Source: Agrostemma githago
Taxonomy: Eukaryota > Streptophyta > Magnoliopsida > Caryophyllales > Caryophyllaceae
Length of the DNA stretch: 64,000 nucleotides
NCBI GenBank assembly: GCA_958450325.1
Contig: OY288241.1
Span: 50,044,078-50,108,077, forward strand
Direction of reading: 5' to 3'
Made by a program: the position numbers and the translations under genes. The notes beneath the pieces were generated by a model, which was not told the origin of the DNA, made no database searches, and was given only the letters and a program-made list of their open reading frames with translations. Positions 47,377 to 57,570 of this stretch are shown here, in pieces (within the stretch, counting starts at the first letter, position 1; each line of letters begins with the position of its first letter).

Positions 47377-47585
47377 CTCCCTCCGAGTTCCTATTATTGT
47401 CCCAAAAGATTTTGGGGTGGAAAATAAGGAAAGGGAAATGAGTGGCTAAAAAAAGAAGGAGAATGAGATAGAAATGTGAGAGTAATAGTGAACCACACAA
47501 ATTGATGGCCTAAAAAGGAAAGTAGGACAAAAATCAAACTCAGCCCAAAAGGGAAAGTGGGACAATAATAGGAACTCGGAGGGAG
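47377..47585. mobile_element. Stowaway-like MITE with perfect TIRs
   Basis: 209 bp, TA-flanked, with 28-bp perfect inverted repeats beginning CTCCCTCCGAGTTCCTATTA. The upstream tandem copy shows the unoccupied site (AAAAATTAGATGTT near 47087-47100), confirming the TA target duplication. Confidence 0.93.
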
Positions 47586-47839
47586 TAGATGTTTATTCAT
47601 TAGTACACAACTGATTTATATGAAATATATATTACGCGTATTTAAACTATATATTAACAAAACATAATAAATTTATATCATATCAAATTGAACAAGAAGT
47701 TTCATTTTTATAAAATCCAACATCCAAAAGGTACATAAAAACCACTATCCAACCTTCAAAAGGTACATAAAAACCATAGTCCAACATAATAACACCTTGT
47801 CCATATAACTTAATCGGATACATCATATAAGACTAATTA
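47586..47839. other. Intergenic AT-rich stretch
   Basis: Probable 3' untranslated part of the transposase or protease region read on the minus strand. A CCAAAAGGTACATAAAAACC word is duplicated (near 47725 and 47757). Nothing else is seen. Confidence 0.35.
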
Positions 47840-48121
47840 TTAAGATAATAGTTCGTTCGCCCCTAATCCACGAACCTCGTCAATATCTTCAAGAGAATAT
47901 ATGGTCTAATCTCCTTGAAATGCTACAAAATCAACAATTTAAATGAAATAATTAGTCTATTTGTTTCAATTGATAACATAAAACATATATGATGGATGGA
48001 TGTGGGAAAACTCAAGTCTTACCTTATTGACTGTTCTCTTCAAATCAAAACGACTGATATTTTCAATTATATATCTCATCACGTTATAACCGCATTCTGT
48101 TTTCCAAGCATGAGGAACATA
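47840..48121 (-). pseudogene. Ulp1-like (C48) protease C-terminus, broken
   Basis: Two exon-like blocks on the minus strand. The first (48121-48023, 33 codons, AG and GT borders) encodes VPHAWKTECGYNVMRY, where ECGYNVMRY matches the conserved catalytic-Cys end of Ulp1/SENP-like proteases often carried by plant CACTA and MULE transposons. The second (47922-47840) continues HFKEIRPY and then, after a 2-base shift in a TATAT run, SLEDIDEVRGLGANELLS and a stop. The frameshift makes it a pseudogene. With the CACTA-like terminus nearby, it is probably a transposon passenger. Upstream exons were not recognised. Confidence 0.7.
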
Positions 48122-49680
48122 CTATATTACAACAAATACAACACAAATTAGAGGCTATTGTTAAAAGAACACCAACTTGGCTATAAGACAATCACGATCC
48201 CACAACATTCAACATAGAAAATCTCGTAAAAGAAATTATCCTTACACCCTCAATTATGGAAACAAATGATGACTACTTCCAATATTTAAATTCCGAAAAC
48301 TATGATCAACTAAATCGAATAGTTCAATCGTATCATATCAATCGTAAACCAACAACTGCAATAACATCACCAGAAACACCATTTATTGACGTGCTTCTAT
48401 ACGCGGACTTAGTATCTTACTCCATGTGGTCGCCTTACATTTCAATGTAAAAAGCGGTGAACTATCCACTAGCAATGGCGAAGAAGTACAAGTACGTCCC
48501 ATAATCTTTAGGATAAGGTATATAGTTATTTACTAACAAACTCAATTGAAAAAATCAACATAATCCCAGCTTATTCAATTCAAAAAATCAACATAATCAC
48601 ATTTCTTCACCTGCCCACAAAATCACAATTTTGGATACAACCCAATTCGGAAACTATAAAATTACAGCAAAAACCTGAATCATTTAGCTTTACTATAAAT
48701 ACGTAGTAATAGGGAATACTCCGTCCGTCCTTTATGTTTCTTCCCGTTTCAATTAAATACTCCTCACAGATCTTAAAAAGCGGGAAGAAACATAAAGGAC
48801 GGAGGGAGTAATAATTAATAATGCAGAAAGAATAATCTCAATTTTGACATTTTCCATTTTACTTGGTTTTTTTCATCAACCTCTTAGATGTTCAATTCCA
48901 AATTTCCCTTAACCGGATCATAGAGTCTCCCTTTTAACAAGCATAGAAAGTTCCATATTCAATTCCATAAACGATGCACACATATGATCATAAGGTCTTC
49001 TTTTTAATATGTATAGAAAGTTCTATATTCCATAAAAGGTGCACACATATGATCATATTGTAGACATAAATTTAGAACGATTTCCTTGGGAGCAACACTA
49101 ATACCAAGTGTGGTTCTTTGTAGCTACTATAATATGTAAGTATCATATAATATATGATATTTAAATAAGTACATACATTAACTTTCACCCATGCGGCGTT
49201 TGAGAACTCCTCCTTGCACCCCCTCTATAGCCATACACTTTTATAGACCTATCACGGGAAAAGAAAAGTAAAATCACTATTAAAGAAGAAACATATGTAA
49301 AAATGAAAAAATTATCTATAGTAATGTATTGAGATGAACTCACGTATTAAGTAAAGTTTTAAATCTACTAGGCTCGGACTTTTCAAGTGGATCGTGGATA
49401 ATTTGTGCAAAAGAATAGGGAAAGAAGTGCAGAAATATAGAGATGTTGGCTAAAGCTCGTCAAGATGTTGCCGACAATATCTAGTTTTTATTTCTAGCTT
49501 ATGTATTTGGTATTTGGTATTTTGTATTTTTAGTTGTCGCACTTTTTATCCTTCTTTTTAATATTTAATTTTTTATTTAGTTTTCTTTTAAGGTTTGTAA
49601 TTTTATTTAAGTTTTAATATGTAATCTTCTATTTCGTTGTATAATTTACGTATTTTATTTCTTATTATGAACTAACGTGT
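48122..49680. other. Unassigned AT-rich region
   Basis: Presumably more of the decayed CACTA-like element. A 64-codon + frame at 48256-48450 has no domain. A Stowaway MITE lies at 48719-48808. A GGTCTTCTTTTTAATATGTATAGAAAGTTC-like block is imperfectly repeated at about 48935 and 49000. Confidence 0.35.
48719..48808. mobile_element. 90-bp Stowaway-like MITE
   Basis: TA-flanked; 28-bp inverted repeats begin CTCCGTCCGTCCTTTATGTT with one mismatch between arms, leaving only about 34 bp of interior. Confidence 0.92.
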
Positions 49681-49684
49681 CATT

Positions 49685-49765
49685 TTATTATCAAGGAGAA
49701 ACTGTCACATTTTGTATTCACGAATTAACGGTCACATTTTGTTATCACGAAATAACGACCCCATT
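49685..49765 (+). repeat. Short tandem repeats left of the RNase H fragment
   Basis: About three units resembling GTCACATTTTGTTATCACGA with AATAACG, the same family as 50246-50455. Confidence 0.65.
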
Positions 49766-49804
49766 TCTTTTTTATTTTTTTCTTTGAAAACCCAAAATCC
49801 GGGA

Positions 49805-50208
49805 TTATATGTCGATAGTAAACTCCGAAGATATGATGCTTGCCAAATAGTCTGGACTAGTACCATCCCAAATCTGTGACACAATCCGACAAAAGAAATA
49901 TTTCGCTGACTCATATGTCACTCAATTGCATCGCTTGAAATTTTCGACCATTGTACTTTATCAAAATCCATGCTTAGTTCCTTGATCTCGTCAATGAAAT
50001 TGTAGAATGCATTCCTACCCTGTCCTCCCTTTGCCAGTACATCAATTGCTTCCTTGCAATCAGACTCGATGATGATACGAAGACGGCCCCTTCTACGTGC
50101 TTCCTTCATGCTCTCTAGAATTGCATCTACTTCAGCTTCTCGTATATCCCCCCACCACATTGGCCTACACTTCCTCCCCACATCCACTCCCCCGAGGTCC
50201 CTCTGCAC
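49805..50208 (-). pseudogene. RNase H-like (RVT_3) domain fragment, frameshifted
   Basis: The minus strand encodes EAEVDAILESMKEARRRG, LRIIIESDCKEAIDVLAKGG, a helix NAFYNFIDEIKELSM and VQWSKISSDAIE. This has the pattern of the plant RNase H-like domain found at LINE ends and in stand-alone genes: acidic E, ESD motif, then the helix. After SSDAIE the frame breaks and resumes one frame over with ESAKYF and PDYLASIISSEF before a stop at 49805-49807. It starts without an ATG in frame (GTG). It sits between two blocks of the same short tandem repeat, which suggests capture by or insertion into a repetitive element. Confidence 0.7.
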
Positions 50209-50245
50209 ACAAACCTCAATCCAATTCCACCTTGCCAGAAACTAG

Positions 50246-50455
50246 CGTCACATTTCTAAATAAGGGAATAATGGTCACATTTTTGAATTGGGAAATAACG
50301 GTCATATTTTTAAATAAGGGAATAGCGTTCACATTTTTTAATTGGAAAATAACGATCATATTTTCGAATTGGAAAATAACAGTCACGATTTTTAATTGGA
50401 AAATAATGGTCAGATTGTATAATTACGAAATAACAGTCACATTATCAAAGCTCCA
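50246..50455 (+). repeat. ~32-bp tandem repeats right of the RNase H fragment
   Basis: Six to seven units of a GGTCACATTTTTGAATTGGG-like word followed by AAATAAC. Confidence 0.85.
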
Positions 50456-50513
50456 CTATATATATATAAACTAGTTTTGATGGCCCATGTGCAACAATAA
50501 CATTATAATAATA

Positions 50514-50704
50514 CTTCCTTTTACTCGCTTTGGTCATAAATGATTATCACTTTTGGGTAATATATGTGCAAAATATTACCACCTCCGGTCATTATTTTTC
50601 GACCCATTTCATGAATATTTGCGAGGAGTATTTTAATTGAATGACGAAAAATAGTGACCGGAGGGAGTATATTGAAATGATGAATCATTTAAACCCGGAG
50701 GGAG
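50514..50704. mobile_element. Stowaway-like MITE, host of another MITE
   Basis: TA-flanked; the left arm (CTTCCTTTTACTCGC then CATAAATGATT) is imperfectly complementary to the right arm (AATCATTTAAACCCGGAGGGAG). It is interrupted at 50577-50669 by the element below. Without it the host is about 100 bp. Confidence 0.65.
50579..50667. mobile_element. 89-bp Stowaway-like MITE inside the previous one
   Basis: TA on both sides; arms CACCTCCGGTCATTATTTTT and the complement of AAAAATAGTGACCGGAGGGAG match almost perfectly. Confidence 0.88.
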
Positions 50705-50748
50705 TATAATTTTTTACTTGTGACGAAGTGATTATGATTATTTCAAAT

Positions 50749-51314
50749 TGATAGAGGATAAACCCCCAGACATATAAGTCGAACCACTAGACATATAGGA
50801 TCGACCCACTAGGCGTGTGGGCCGTACTTAGGCGCCAGACTCAAACCACGCCTGTCGTCTGGGACGGACAACGCCTCGTTCGAATCTTGCGTTAGTCGGA
50901 CACCGCCTCGACCGAACACCGCGTCGACCGAACCCTATGTTGGCCGACTCTGCTCATGGGTAGTCATTAGTCGACTCGTGAGGAGGATTTAGATGACATC
51001 AGTCTAGTGATGTCATTGGATGATATCACCCAAGTGATGTTACCACCTATCCATTCCTCTATAAATACTTCATTTGGTTGAGAATAAAAGTAGGTTAATC
51101 TCTTATTATTTCCTCGACTACCTCCCATCTATGAATGTAAACATACACACATACATACAATCTTACAATATACCAACTTGGGCGTCGGAGGCTATGCCCC
51201 AGGGGCATCCCTTGGGGCCTGAGTTTTCCTTGTAGGACCGCTGTCGACTCGTGTCCAGACCCCGAGAAGAGTCAAACCACCCAAGGCCAGGGATCCATAT
51301 TCCATTGCCAAACA
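50749..51314 (+). mobile_element. Solo LTR, TSD CAAAT
   Basis: 566 bp beginning TGATAGAGGATAAACCCCCA and ending TTGCCAAACA, flanked by CAAAT at 50744-50748 and 51315-51319. It has a TATAAATA box at 51060-51067 preceded by GACATC/GATGTC repeats, and downstream GGCGTCGGAGGCT followed by GGCATCCCTTGGGGCC. It is the same family as 18563-19194 in the opposite orientation. Confidence 0.9.
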
Positions 51315-51319
51315 CAAAT

Positions 51320-51844
51320 AATTATCATTTTCAAGAATTGACAGTGATTATCAATGTTTATCTTACGGAGACAACCCCAAGCGACATCAAAAAATGAGAA
51401 GGGATAAGAAAATTATGATTATTTTTAAATATAAACATCATAATTAAAGAGCACTTCATATAATTCTAATACAATTAAAATAAATAAAAGTTAATATTAA
51501 AAATATTTATTTTACAAAAAGCGGTAAAACAATGGGCGTTCAAAATTATTTATGTTCCATATATGACCATAACCCGATAGTGACCCGTATATGATGACAT
51601 GACCCGCCGATAGGTCTAGTGACTACATTAGTTACCCGGGTGAAACAAATGATGCACATCAAAATACCAGGTCTTGTGTCTGTGAGCAATATTAATATGT
51701 CAGTGACAACTCATCTGCGAGCATTGACTTTATCTATGTCTTTTAGTCGCTAACCATTTGAATTTACGTATCGAATATATTATTACCCATGCAACCATCT
51801 CGCTCTAAATTCGACTTCATCTGCAAACCCGTCTCACCTAACCA
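51320..51844. other. Unassigned intergenic stretch
   Basis: Mixed AT-rich sequence with a few gypsy-like words (ATGACCCG, GACCCGT). No feature is seen. Confidence 0.3.
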
Positions 51845-52815
51845 ATTTTTTTTGGTGAAAATGTGAGAGATTTTATTTCATAACGGTCACAACTTGCATA
51901 GTATAAGCATTTATAGGCCAACAAAGAAAACATAGCAGCCTACAGACAAGTAGGATACTAATTCTGATTCAAATTTGCATTAATAGTGTCTATGTCTGTT
52001 TGCTTAAGGCGAGGCATCTGTAACACCTCTTTCATTCTGGTCTTGACTTCTTCCTTAATAGCTTTAGCTAGCTTTGCAGGGCTTAGGAGAAAACCCTCAA
52101 TCCGAGCTTTGTTTCTCATCATCCAGATGCTAGGTGATAACCATTCAGGGTCATGGCTGTAATTCTGCCAGTAGGTTCATCTTGCATTAGGAGATTTGGG
52201 GCAGAAGGGAATTGTTTTCCAATCCATTGTTCCAACAGTGCTCTAATGAGTTTGCTATAAGCACAAGTAGTAAAGAGATGGTGGACAATTTCAGATGCTA
52301 CATTGCACAGACAACATAACTGATCATCAGTACAACAACCAGTTTTAAACAATTTATCTATAGTATTCAGTCCATTATTGAGCATAATCCAGTTGATAAG
52401 GGAGTGCTTTGGAGTGTTTCAATTGTTCCACACAAGCTGGTACCAAGATTTCATTGGATGGGTTTCAGTAAGCCATCTATAACCACTGGCTATAGAGTAG
52501 CCTTGAGGGTCTGTCAGCCAAATGTTATCCTCATACCCATGTTTAGTTCTTCTTTAGCTTTGCAAATGGATCTGCGGGTCCAAGCTACACCTTTCCCTTA
52601 AGATAGGTATGATTCACCCATCTAATCCATAATCTGTCACTCTTTTCATAAAGCAGTTCACCAACTTTCCCATAGTAGCTGTATTCTAGATTCCTGCCTT
52701 CTCGATGCCTAAGCCCCCTTTAGGTTTGAGTCTGGTCACTGTACCCCAGACTACTAAGGGCACCCTTCTATATTCTGATATCCCCTCCCATGAAAGTTTC
52801 TACAAATAGCTTCCA
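51845..52815 (-). pseudogene. 5'-truncated L1-type LINE, 3' end of ORF2 with poly(A)
   Basis: The minus strand carries, in order, LKPKGGLGI (end of the RT module), SDRLWIRWVNHTYLKG, then the zinc-binding reverse-transcriptase domain: DNIWLTDPQGYS, GYRWLT, WYQLVWNN, PKHSLINWIMLNNGLNTID and the Cys/His cluster DQLCCLCNVASEIVHHLFTTC. It ends with PSIWMMRNKARIEGFLLSPA and a stop at 51958-51960. Frameshifts near 52140 and 52540 and in-frame stops show decay. The 3' end has an AATAAAA signal and a short poly(A), seen as T8 at 51846-51853. Most of ORF2 and all of ORF1 are missing, as expected of a 5'-truncated LINE insertion. I could not identify a clear target duplication. Confidence 0.88.
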
Positions 52816-53057
52816 TTCTTTAATAACCTGTTGTTTTTAGGGTCATAAAACCGTTTTGTTGACCTGTCTCCTAAATGACCCGTTAATTTAGAGTCATAAC
52901 CTAGCCCGACAGTCTCTTCAACCCATTGGAAAGAATAGACTATAAAGCGTTAATCTAGAATCGTAATTCCAACCAATCTATTCCTATGCCCATATTTTTC
53001 TAAAACTCTAATTTTATTTTTTGGTTGAAATGTAAGAATTATATTACCATACTAACT

Positions 53058-53181
53058 GTGGACATGACATAGGTCCACCCCAACGCGGCCACGCGCGGGT
53101 TTGGGCGGCGAAATGTTTCCCATGTGAGATAGTTCTCGGGTTGAAATTTAAATCGAAATAGGAGTCGCCACCGAACTTTGT
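53058..53181 (+). repeat. Dispersed GAGTCGCCACCGA module, copy 2
   Basis: Related to 46680-46802 along its whole length: GTGGACATGACAT, a GCGCGGGTTT core, ATGTGAGATAGTTCTCG, then GGAGTCGCCACCGAACTTTG. Confidence 0.6.
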
Positions 53182-53529
53182 TGAAATTAATGTAAATAGT
53201 ATATATATATATATAAACGAGAAAGATAGGGAAGAAGACGGAAGTTGGGATTTGATTTTACACCCTCAATCTACATGCTTTAGTCTCTTGGAAACGTGCT
53301 CGTCTAGTAGCGACAAAGGCGTGGGAGCGTCGAGCTATGTAGGCAAGTTATTGTGTGTATGATTGTAGAGACGATGCTCTTGGTCTTTGACGAGTTTTGA
53401 TCTCAGGATTGATTGTGTGTGTATGTTATTTGAAGGTTGAAGATGTGTAGAATGATGAATGAATATTGTGTGAAATGTGTAGGGTTATGAGTGTTGATGA
53501 AAGGTGGTAAATGAATGAATGTGGAGGAG

Positions 53530-53646
53530 TATTTATAGAGTCTTCCACGGTTTAGGGTCACTCGATCGAGTGGCTCTAAATGCACTCGATCGAGTGGCCT
53601 GTTTGACGTTGCCTTTGCATTTTTCGACGGTGCACTCGATCGAGTG
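53530..53646 (-). promoter_or_regulatory. LTR-type promoter: TATA box plus three 14-bp palindromes
   Basis: On the minus strand a TATAAATA (53537-53530) is preceded by three perfect copies of the self-complementary CACTCGATCGAGTG at 53559-53572, 53583-53596 and 53633-53646, about 20-110 bp upstream of the TATA. The arrangement resembles an upstream activator array. Confidence 0.6.
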
Positions 53647-54299
53647 GGTCAATACGGGTGAGGCAAAATAGGGAAAGTTGAGATATTTGGGGTTGACTTT
53701 GATTTAGTTGACTTGGTTGTTTTGATTTTGTATCTAGACACATGCATGGCTGGTTTCGTCTCGGGTTTCGACTTTGACCAGGTTTTGAATCGGTCGCAAA
53801 AAGACGGTTTTATTTCCGGTGACGGTTTTGGCTCAAGTTAGTCTTATTTGATTGGAAACGACCCACTGGGCTTGAATTTGAGGTCGATTTTGAGAGATTT
53901 GTACTCCGCTAGCTGCCAATATCGGATACTATTGAAATGTTTTTTGACAATGTGGGGCCAGGCAGTAAGTGGCTTTGGTGATTTGACATCTGGAGCTCGA
54001 TTTTGTGGAGCTAAGGCTTCGAGGGTAAGGTATTGTAATGTGGTAGGAAAGGGGGGAAGTCGAGTAAAAATGACTCGAACTTCGATCGGGGTAGGTTTGA
54101 TAATGTGGGATCTGATTTCCATGTCTGGCCCTAATGGTTAGGGTGTATCCTATGTAGCTTGAATCCTCAAAATTCTGGGTTGTCTGTTAGCCTAGGTCTG
54201 AGAAGGTCTTGAGAGTTGTAATGTGGGAAGGCTAAATGTGGTGTTAGCTGACAAGCCTGATTATCTCTCTCCTATTGGATGGTATGGGCATTGATAGTT

Positions 54300-54490
54300 T
54301 TTGAATTGACAGTACCCCGGCCAAGGGACTTCACTTGAGTTGACCGCTAACCATGGTCATGGGTTTTTGATTTTTTTGGTGGTTGACCTCTTAGCCACGG
54401 TCATGGGATTCTTCATTTGAGTTGACCGTGCCTCGGGCAAGGGATTGACCGTACTCTGGTCGAGGGAATGACCGTATCTGGTCGAGGGTG
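54300..54490 (+). repeat. Short imperfect tandem repeats
   Basis: Five units alternating TTGACCG and GGTCATGGG or GGTCGAGGG words, 25-60 bp apart. Confidence 0.6.
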
Positions 54491-55486
54491 TTGAGAGTTC
54501 TTTTTGATCATGACCAGTTCTTTTTTTTTGGCCTTTTGATTTTTTTGTCCAATTTTTTTTGGCTATCCCCCCTATGGTGTTGGCAATAGGCACGGGTATT
54601 CCCGGATCTGAGGCGTTCATTTGTGGGTCGATCTGGGGTTGGGCCTATCAGTTGGATTAAACTTTTGGAGCTAAGCCTTTGTAAGGTCTAAGCATAGTTG
54701 GTGTTTGTGTGAGTGCAACTCACGGTTGAGTACTCTACAGTAAACATGGTGGTTTGGATCTCGGTATTGTCATCATAATTTCGAGCAAACTTGGTGGAAA
54801 CATCATCCCGAGTTGGGTATTTCAATTCCTAGCGTTGAGCGTATAGAACAAAGATGATTCCCTTTCTTCGGTCAGACTAACGCCTAAGGTAGGGATTGGT
54901 CAGTCTTATTGGAAGGGTATTTATTGTGAGAAATGGGTTTGCCTCCCGTCTTGAACCCAAACTAGGAGACTACCCAGATTTGTAATAGGATTTGATACCG
55001 CTCCTACTAGGGGTAGTTATGTGGCTTTATATACCAGACATGGGATAGGTAAAGAAAAACAGGGGTCTCAGTTCCCAGCAGTCATTATAGAGGTGCCTAC
55101 AATAGTCACGTGCATGTGCTCACCGTGTATGATGGTGTTCATCATGTTCTCGGAAACACATAAGGAAAGCATATATGAGAAATAGAAAAGCTGAATTTAT
55201 TGGATTATGAAAAGAGGACAGAATACAGCTGACTCTGACTCTGACTACGAAATGAGGATGTAAGGTATCCTAGACTCTGACTCAGACTTAGACTCGAATC
55301 AAATCCGGACTTTCGGATGCTTGGTTGGTTGTTTCTTTTTTTTGGTAAGGTCCTTGATTGGAGAGAATGACAGGTGCCACGACGCACCTAAACTCGGCTT
55401 TGCACAAATGCAAGAGAGGGAGTCAAACTAGACACGACCCGGGGTGACGGGATAACAAAGACTCTTGAGTTGGAGTACTCGAACGT

Positions 55487-56371
55487 TGACCTAGACAAAG
55501 TAACGACCATGACTTAGACTCAACCATGAGACTTAAGGTGCATGAGGGTTAGTCCGAAAATGGGGCGACCGTGTTTGACCGCATCGCGTGCTCGGACCAA
55601 CCGTGGTGACCTAAACCTTTAGGAGACTTGAGTGTTCGTAGCATATGTACGACTCGGAGAAAGCATGATAAGGACGCCGGTGTAGGATGAACGTAGAGTA
55701 CCCTTTAAGGTGACCGCGGTCGGCTGCTCGGTTAAAGAATAACCCCGAGTGAGACTAAATAATTTGATAGGACTCAGATGGTGCGACTCTAAGTGACTCG
55801 AAAATGGCGCACGTGAGACCAACGCGTGTAGGACATGACCCTTAGAGCAACCGTGATTGATCGCTCTGCTGAAGGGTAGCCCCCGAGTGAGATCAAAGAG
55901 TTTTGTTGAGACTCGAGTGTCGGACGAGTGACCCTTAGATGTAAGGATCACAAACCTTTAGCTACAGGGTTATGCCTTGTAAAAGGTTCACTCGGCCTCA
56001 AGGAAATGCAGACGGGGTCAAGGAAGAAACTTGCGATGTGAGATCGGTAGAGCTTCGACGCTAGATACCCTTGACTTGATTCGAATAAGGATGGCCCTGT
56101 GATTAGGGTAGACCCTTAAGTTAAATGGTTCTTGAATTGGGATGACTCGACTAACGGATGATGAAATACGGGCAAGATTCCCTCGGGAAAGGTCGTGGGG
56201 ACCGTCCTGTCGGAGAGAAAGATCGTGTGGGACTTTCTAGTTAGTACTCGAGTGTTTAAACGAACCTTTCATTTACCAGTGTATGACTCGTGTTGGTTGG
56301 TTATGCCTTTTGGGTAAGGCGGACAAGGATGGGGAAGAAACTCGTGACGTAGGATCGATGGAGTTTCGATG
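55487..56371 (+). repeat. Dispersed ~0.8-kb module, copy 1
   Basis: Closely matches 63098-64000 in the same orientation, from TTGACCTAGACAAAGTAACG to the GACTTTCTAGTTAG end. It contains a two-copy ~139-bp internal repeat (GCTCGGTTAAAGAATAACCC near 55725 and GCTCTGCTGAAGGGTAGCCC near 55863). It is probably interior sequence of the Ogre/TAT-like family seen at the window end. Confidence 0.75.
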
Positions 56372-57476
56372 CACTACAACAAATTAACCTTTTTACGATG
56401 ATTATTCCGTGACGATTGGAAAATCGACACAACAAACCCACAATTACTCACGTAATAAACCACTTATCCTACCAAATAAAAATAACACTAATTATCCCCT
56501 TAATCGATGGCTTAGGCTATCACTAATTATTCCATAAGCCCATAATTCTTCCTTAAACCTATCTACACTTCTAATCTTCGATAGACTTTTATACATGAAA
56601 CCCTAAAACAAATCCCCAATTAATCTAGGTCTTCCTCCCCAAATTTGGCTCAAATCGTTGCTAATCAAATCCCCAAAAACGATTGTTGCTGCGTTGGTGA
56701 ATTACAGTAATTAACTCCTCGTCAGTTTTCTGGTTTTTTTATATAGAACATGTTGATTATATATTCCCTGATTAAGGTACATTTTATTTTGTTAATCTCT
56801 TATAATTTGATTGTATCATTATAAAATTTGGATTCATTGCATAGTTTACAAATTTACTTTGTTTGTTCATATTTGTTTTTGGATTTACGAGTATTTCTAA
56901 AAAAAAACATTGAATTAGAAGTTATTGCATAATGACTATCATTTATTCAGTTTCCTTTGATTTATATATACCCGTTTTGATTCTAATGTCAATTTATTAG
57001 TTTACTCTGTTGCCATGACTTTGTTATACTGTTGTCGTGACTCTCATATAGCTAGTTTATGTTTACCTTCTACCATAAAATTGAGTTCTTAGTTTCTATA
57101 ATATCCGATGTTGTCTCGTGCTGTAAAGTCTGTAAACCAGCACAACATTAGAAATTTAGAATGCATTGAAGTCCCTTTAAAGATAAGTCTGTTGTAAAGT
57201 TTGCCGCTGAACATCCATTACCAGCTGTTTCGCCACATTTGTGTTACAGAATCGAATTAAGTATACTTAAAGATTCCAACCAGCTATAAAAAAATTAACC
57301 ATATCCACGCCAACGTTAAGAGCTCAAAAACTTAGGATAAACAGCATCAAAGCGAACAGGTAGAAACTCGTCAATAAAAAATTTCTGAGAATTTATCATC
57401 CAATGACAAACATAGAATTAAAATTCAAAACATCTCAATAAAAAAAGTCAGCTTTATGATTCTATCACTGTTTCAG

Positions 57477-57570
57477 AAGAGTGATCTAAGTGTTGTAGAT
57501 AACAATAGAATTGAGAGACAGGTGCCAGCCGAGGGGACGCTGCCACATACTTTGCTTGCCTCTAAATACG
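57477..57570 (+). pseudogene. Unidentified exon-like block
   Basis: Flanked by TTTCAG and GTGAGT and open for 31 codons (KSDLSVVDNNRIERQVPAEG and on). I do not recognise the family. Its borders and neighbours suggest a captured exon. Confidence 0.35.

Larger units (their letters stand above)
53182..55470 (-). mobile_element. LTR-like region of a decayed gypsy-type element
   Basis: The promoter-like core at 53530-53646 reads on the minus strand. Further right, 54300-54490 holds five imperfect repeats of a TTGACCGTACTCTGGTCGAGGGA type. No coding domain is present; minus frames such as 54357-54620 are low-complexity. The boundaries and clade are not established. Confidence 0.45.

Noticed and set aside
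55619..55951. 110-codon minus-strand frame
   Set aside because: Arises from the tandem unit of a dispersed repeat, and the sister copy at 63098 does not keep it open.
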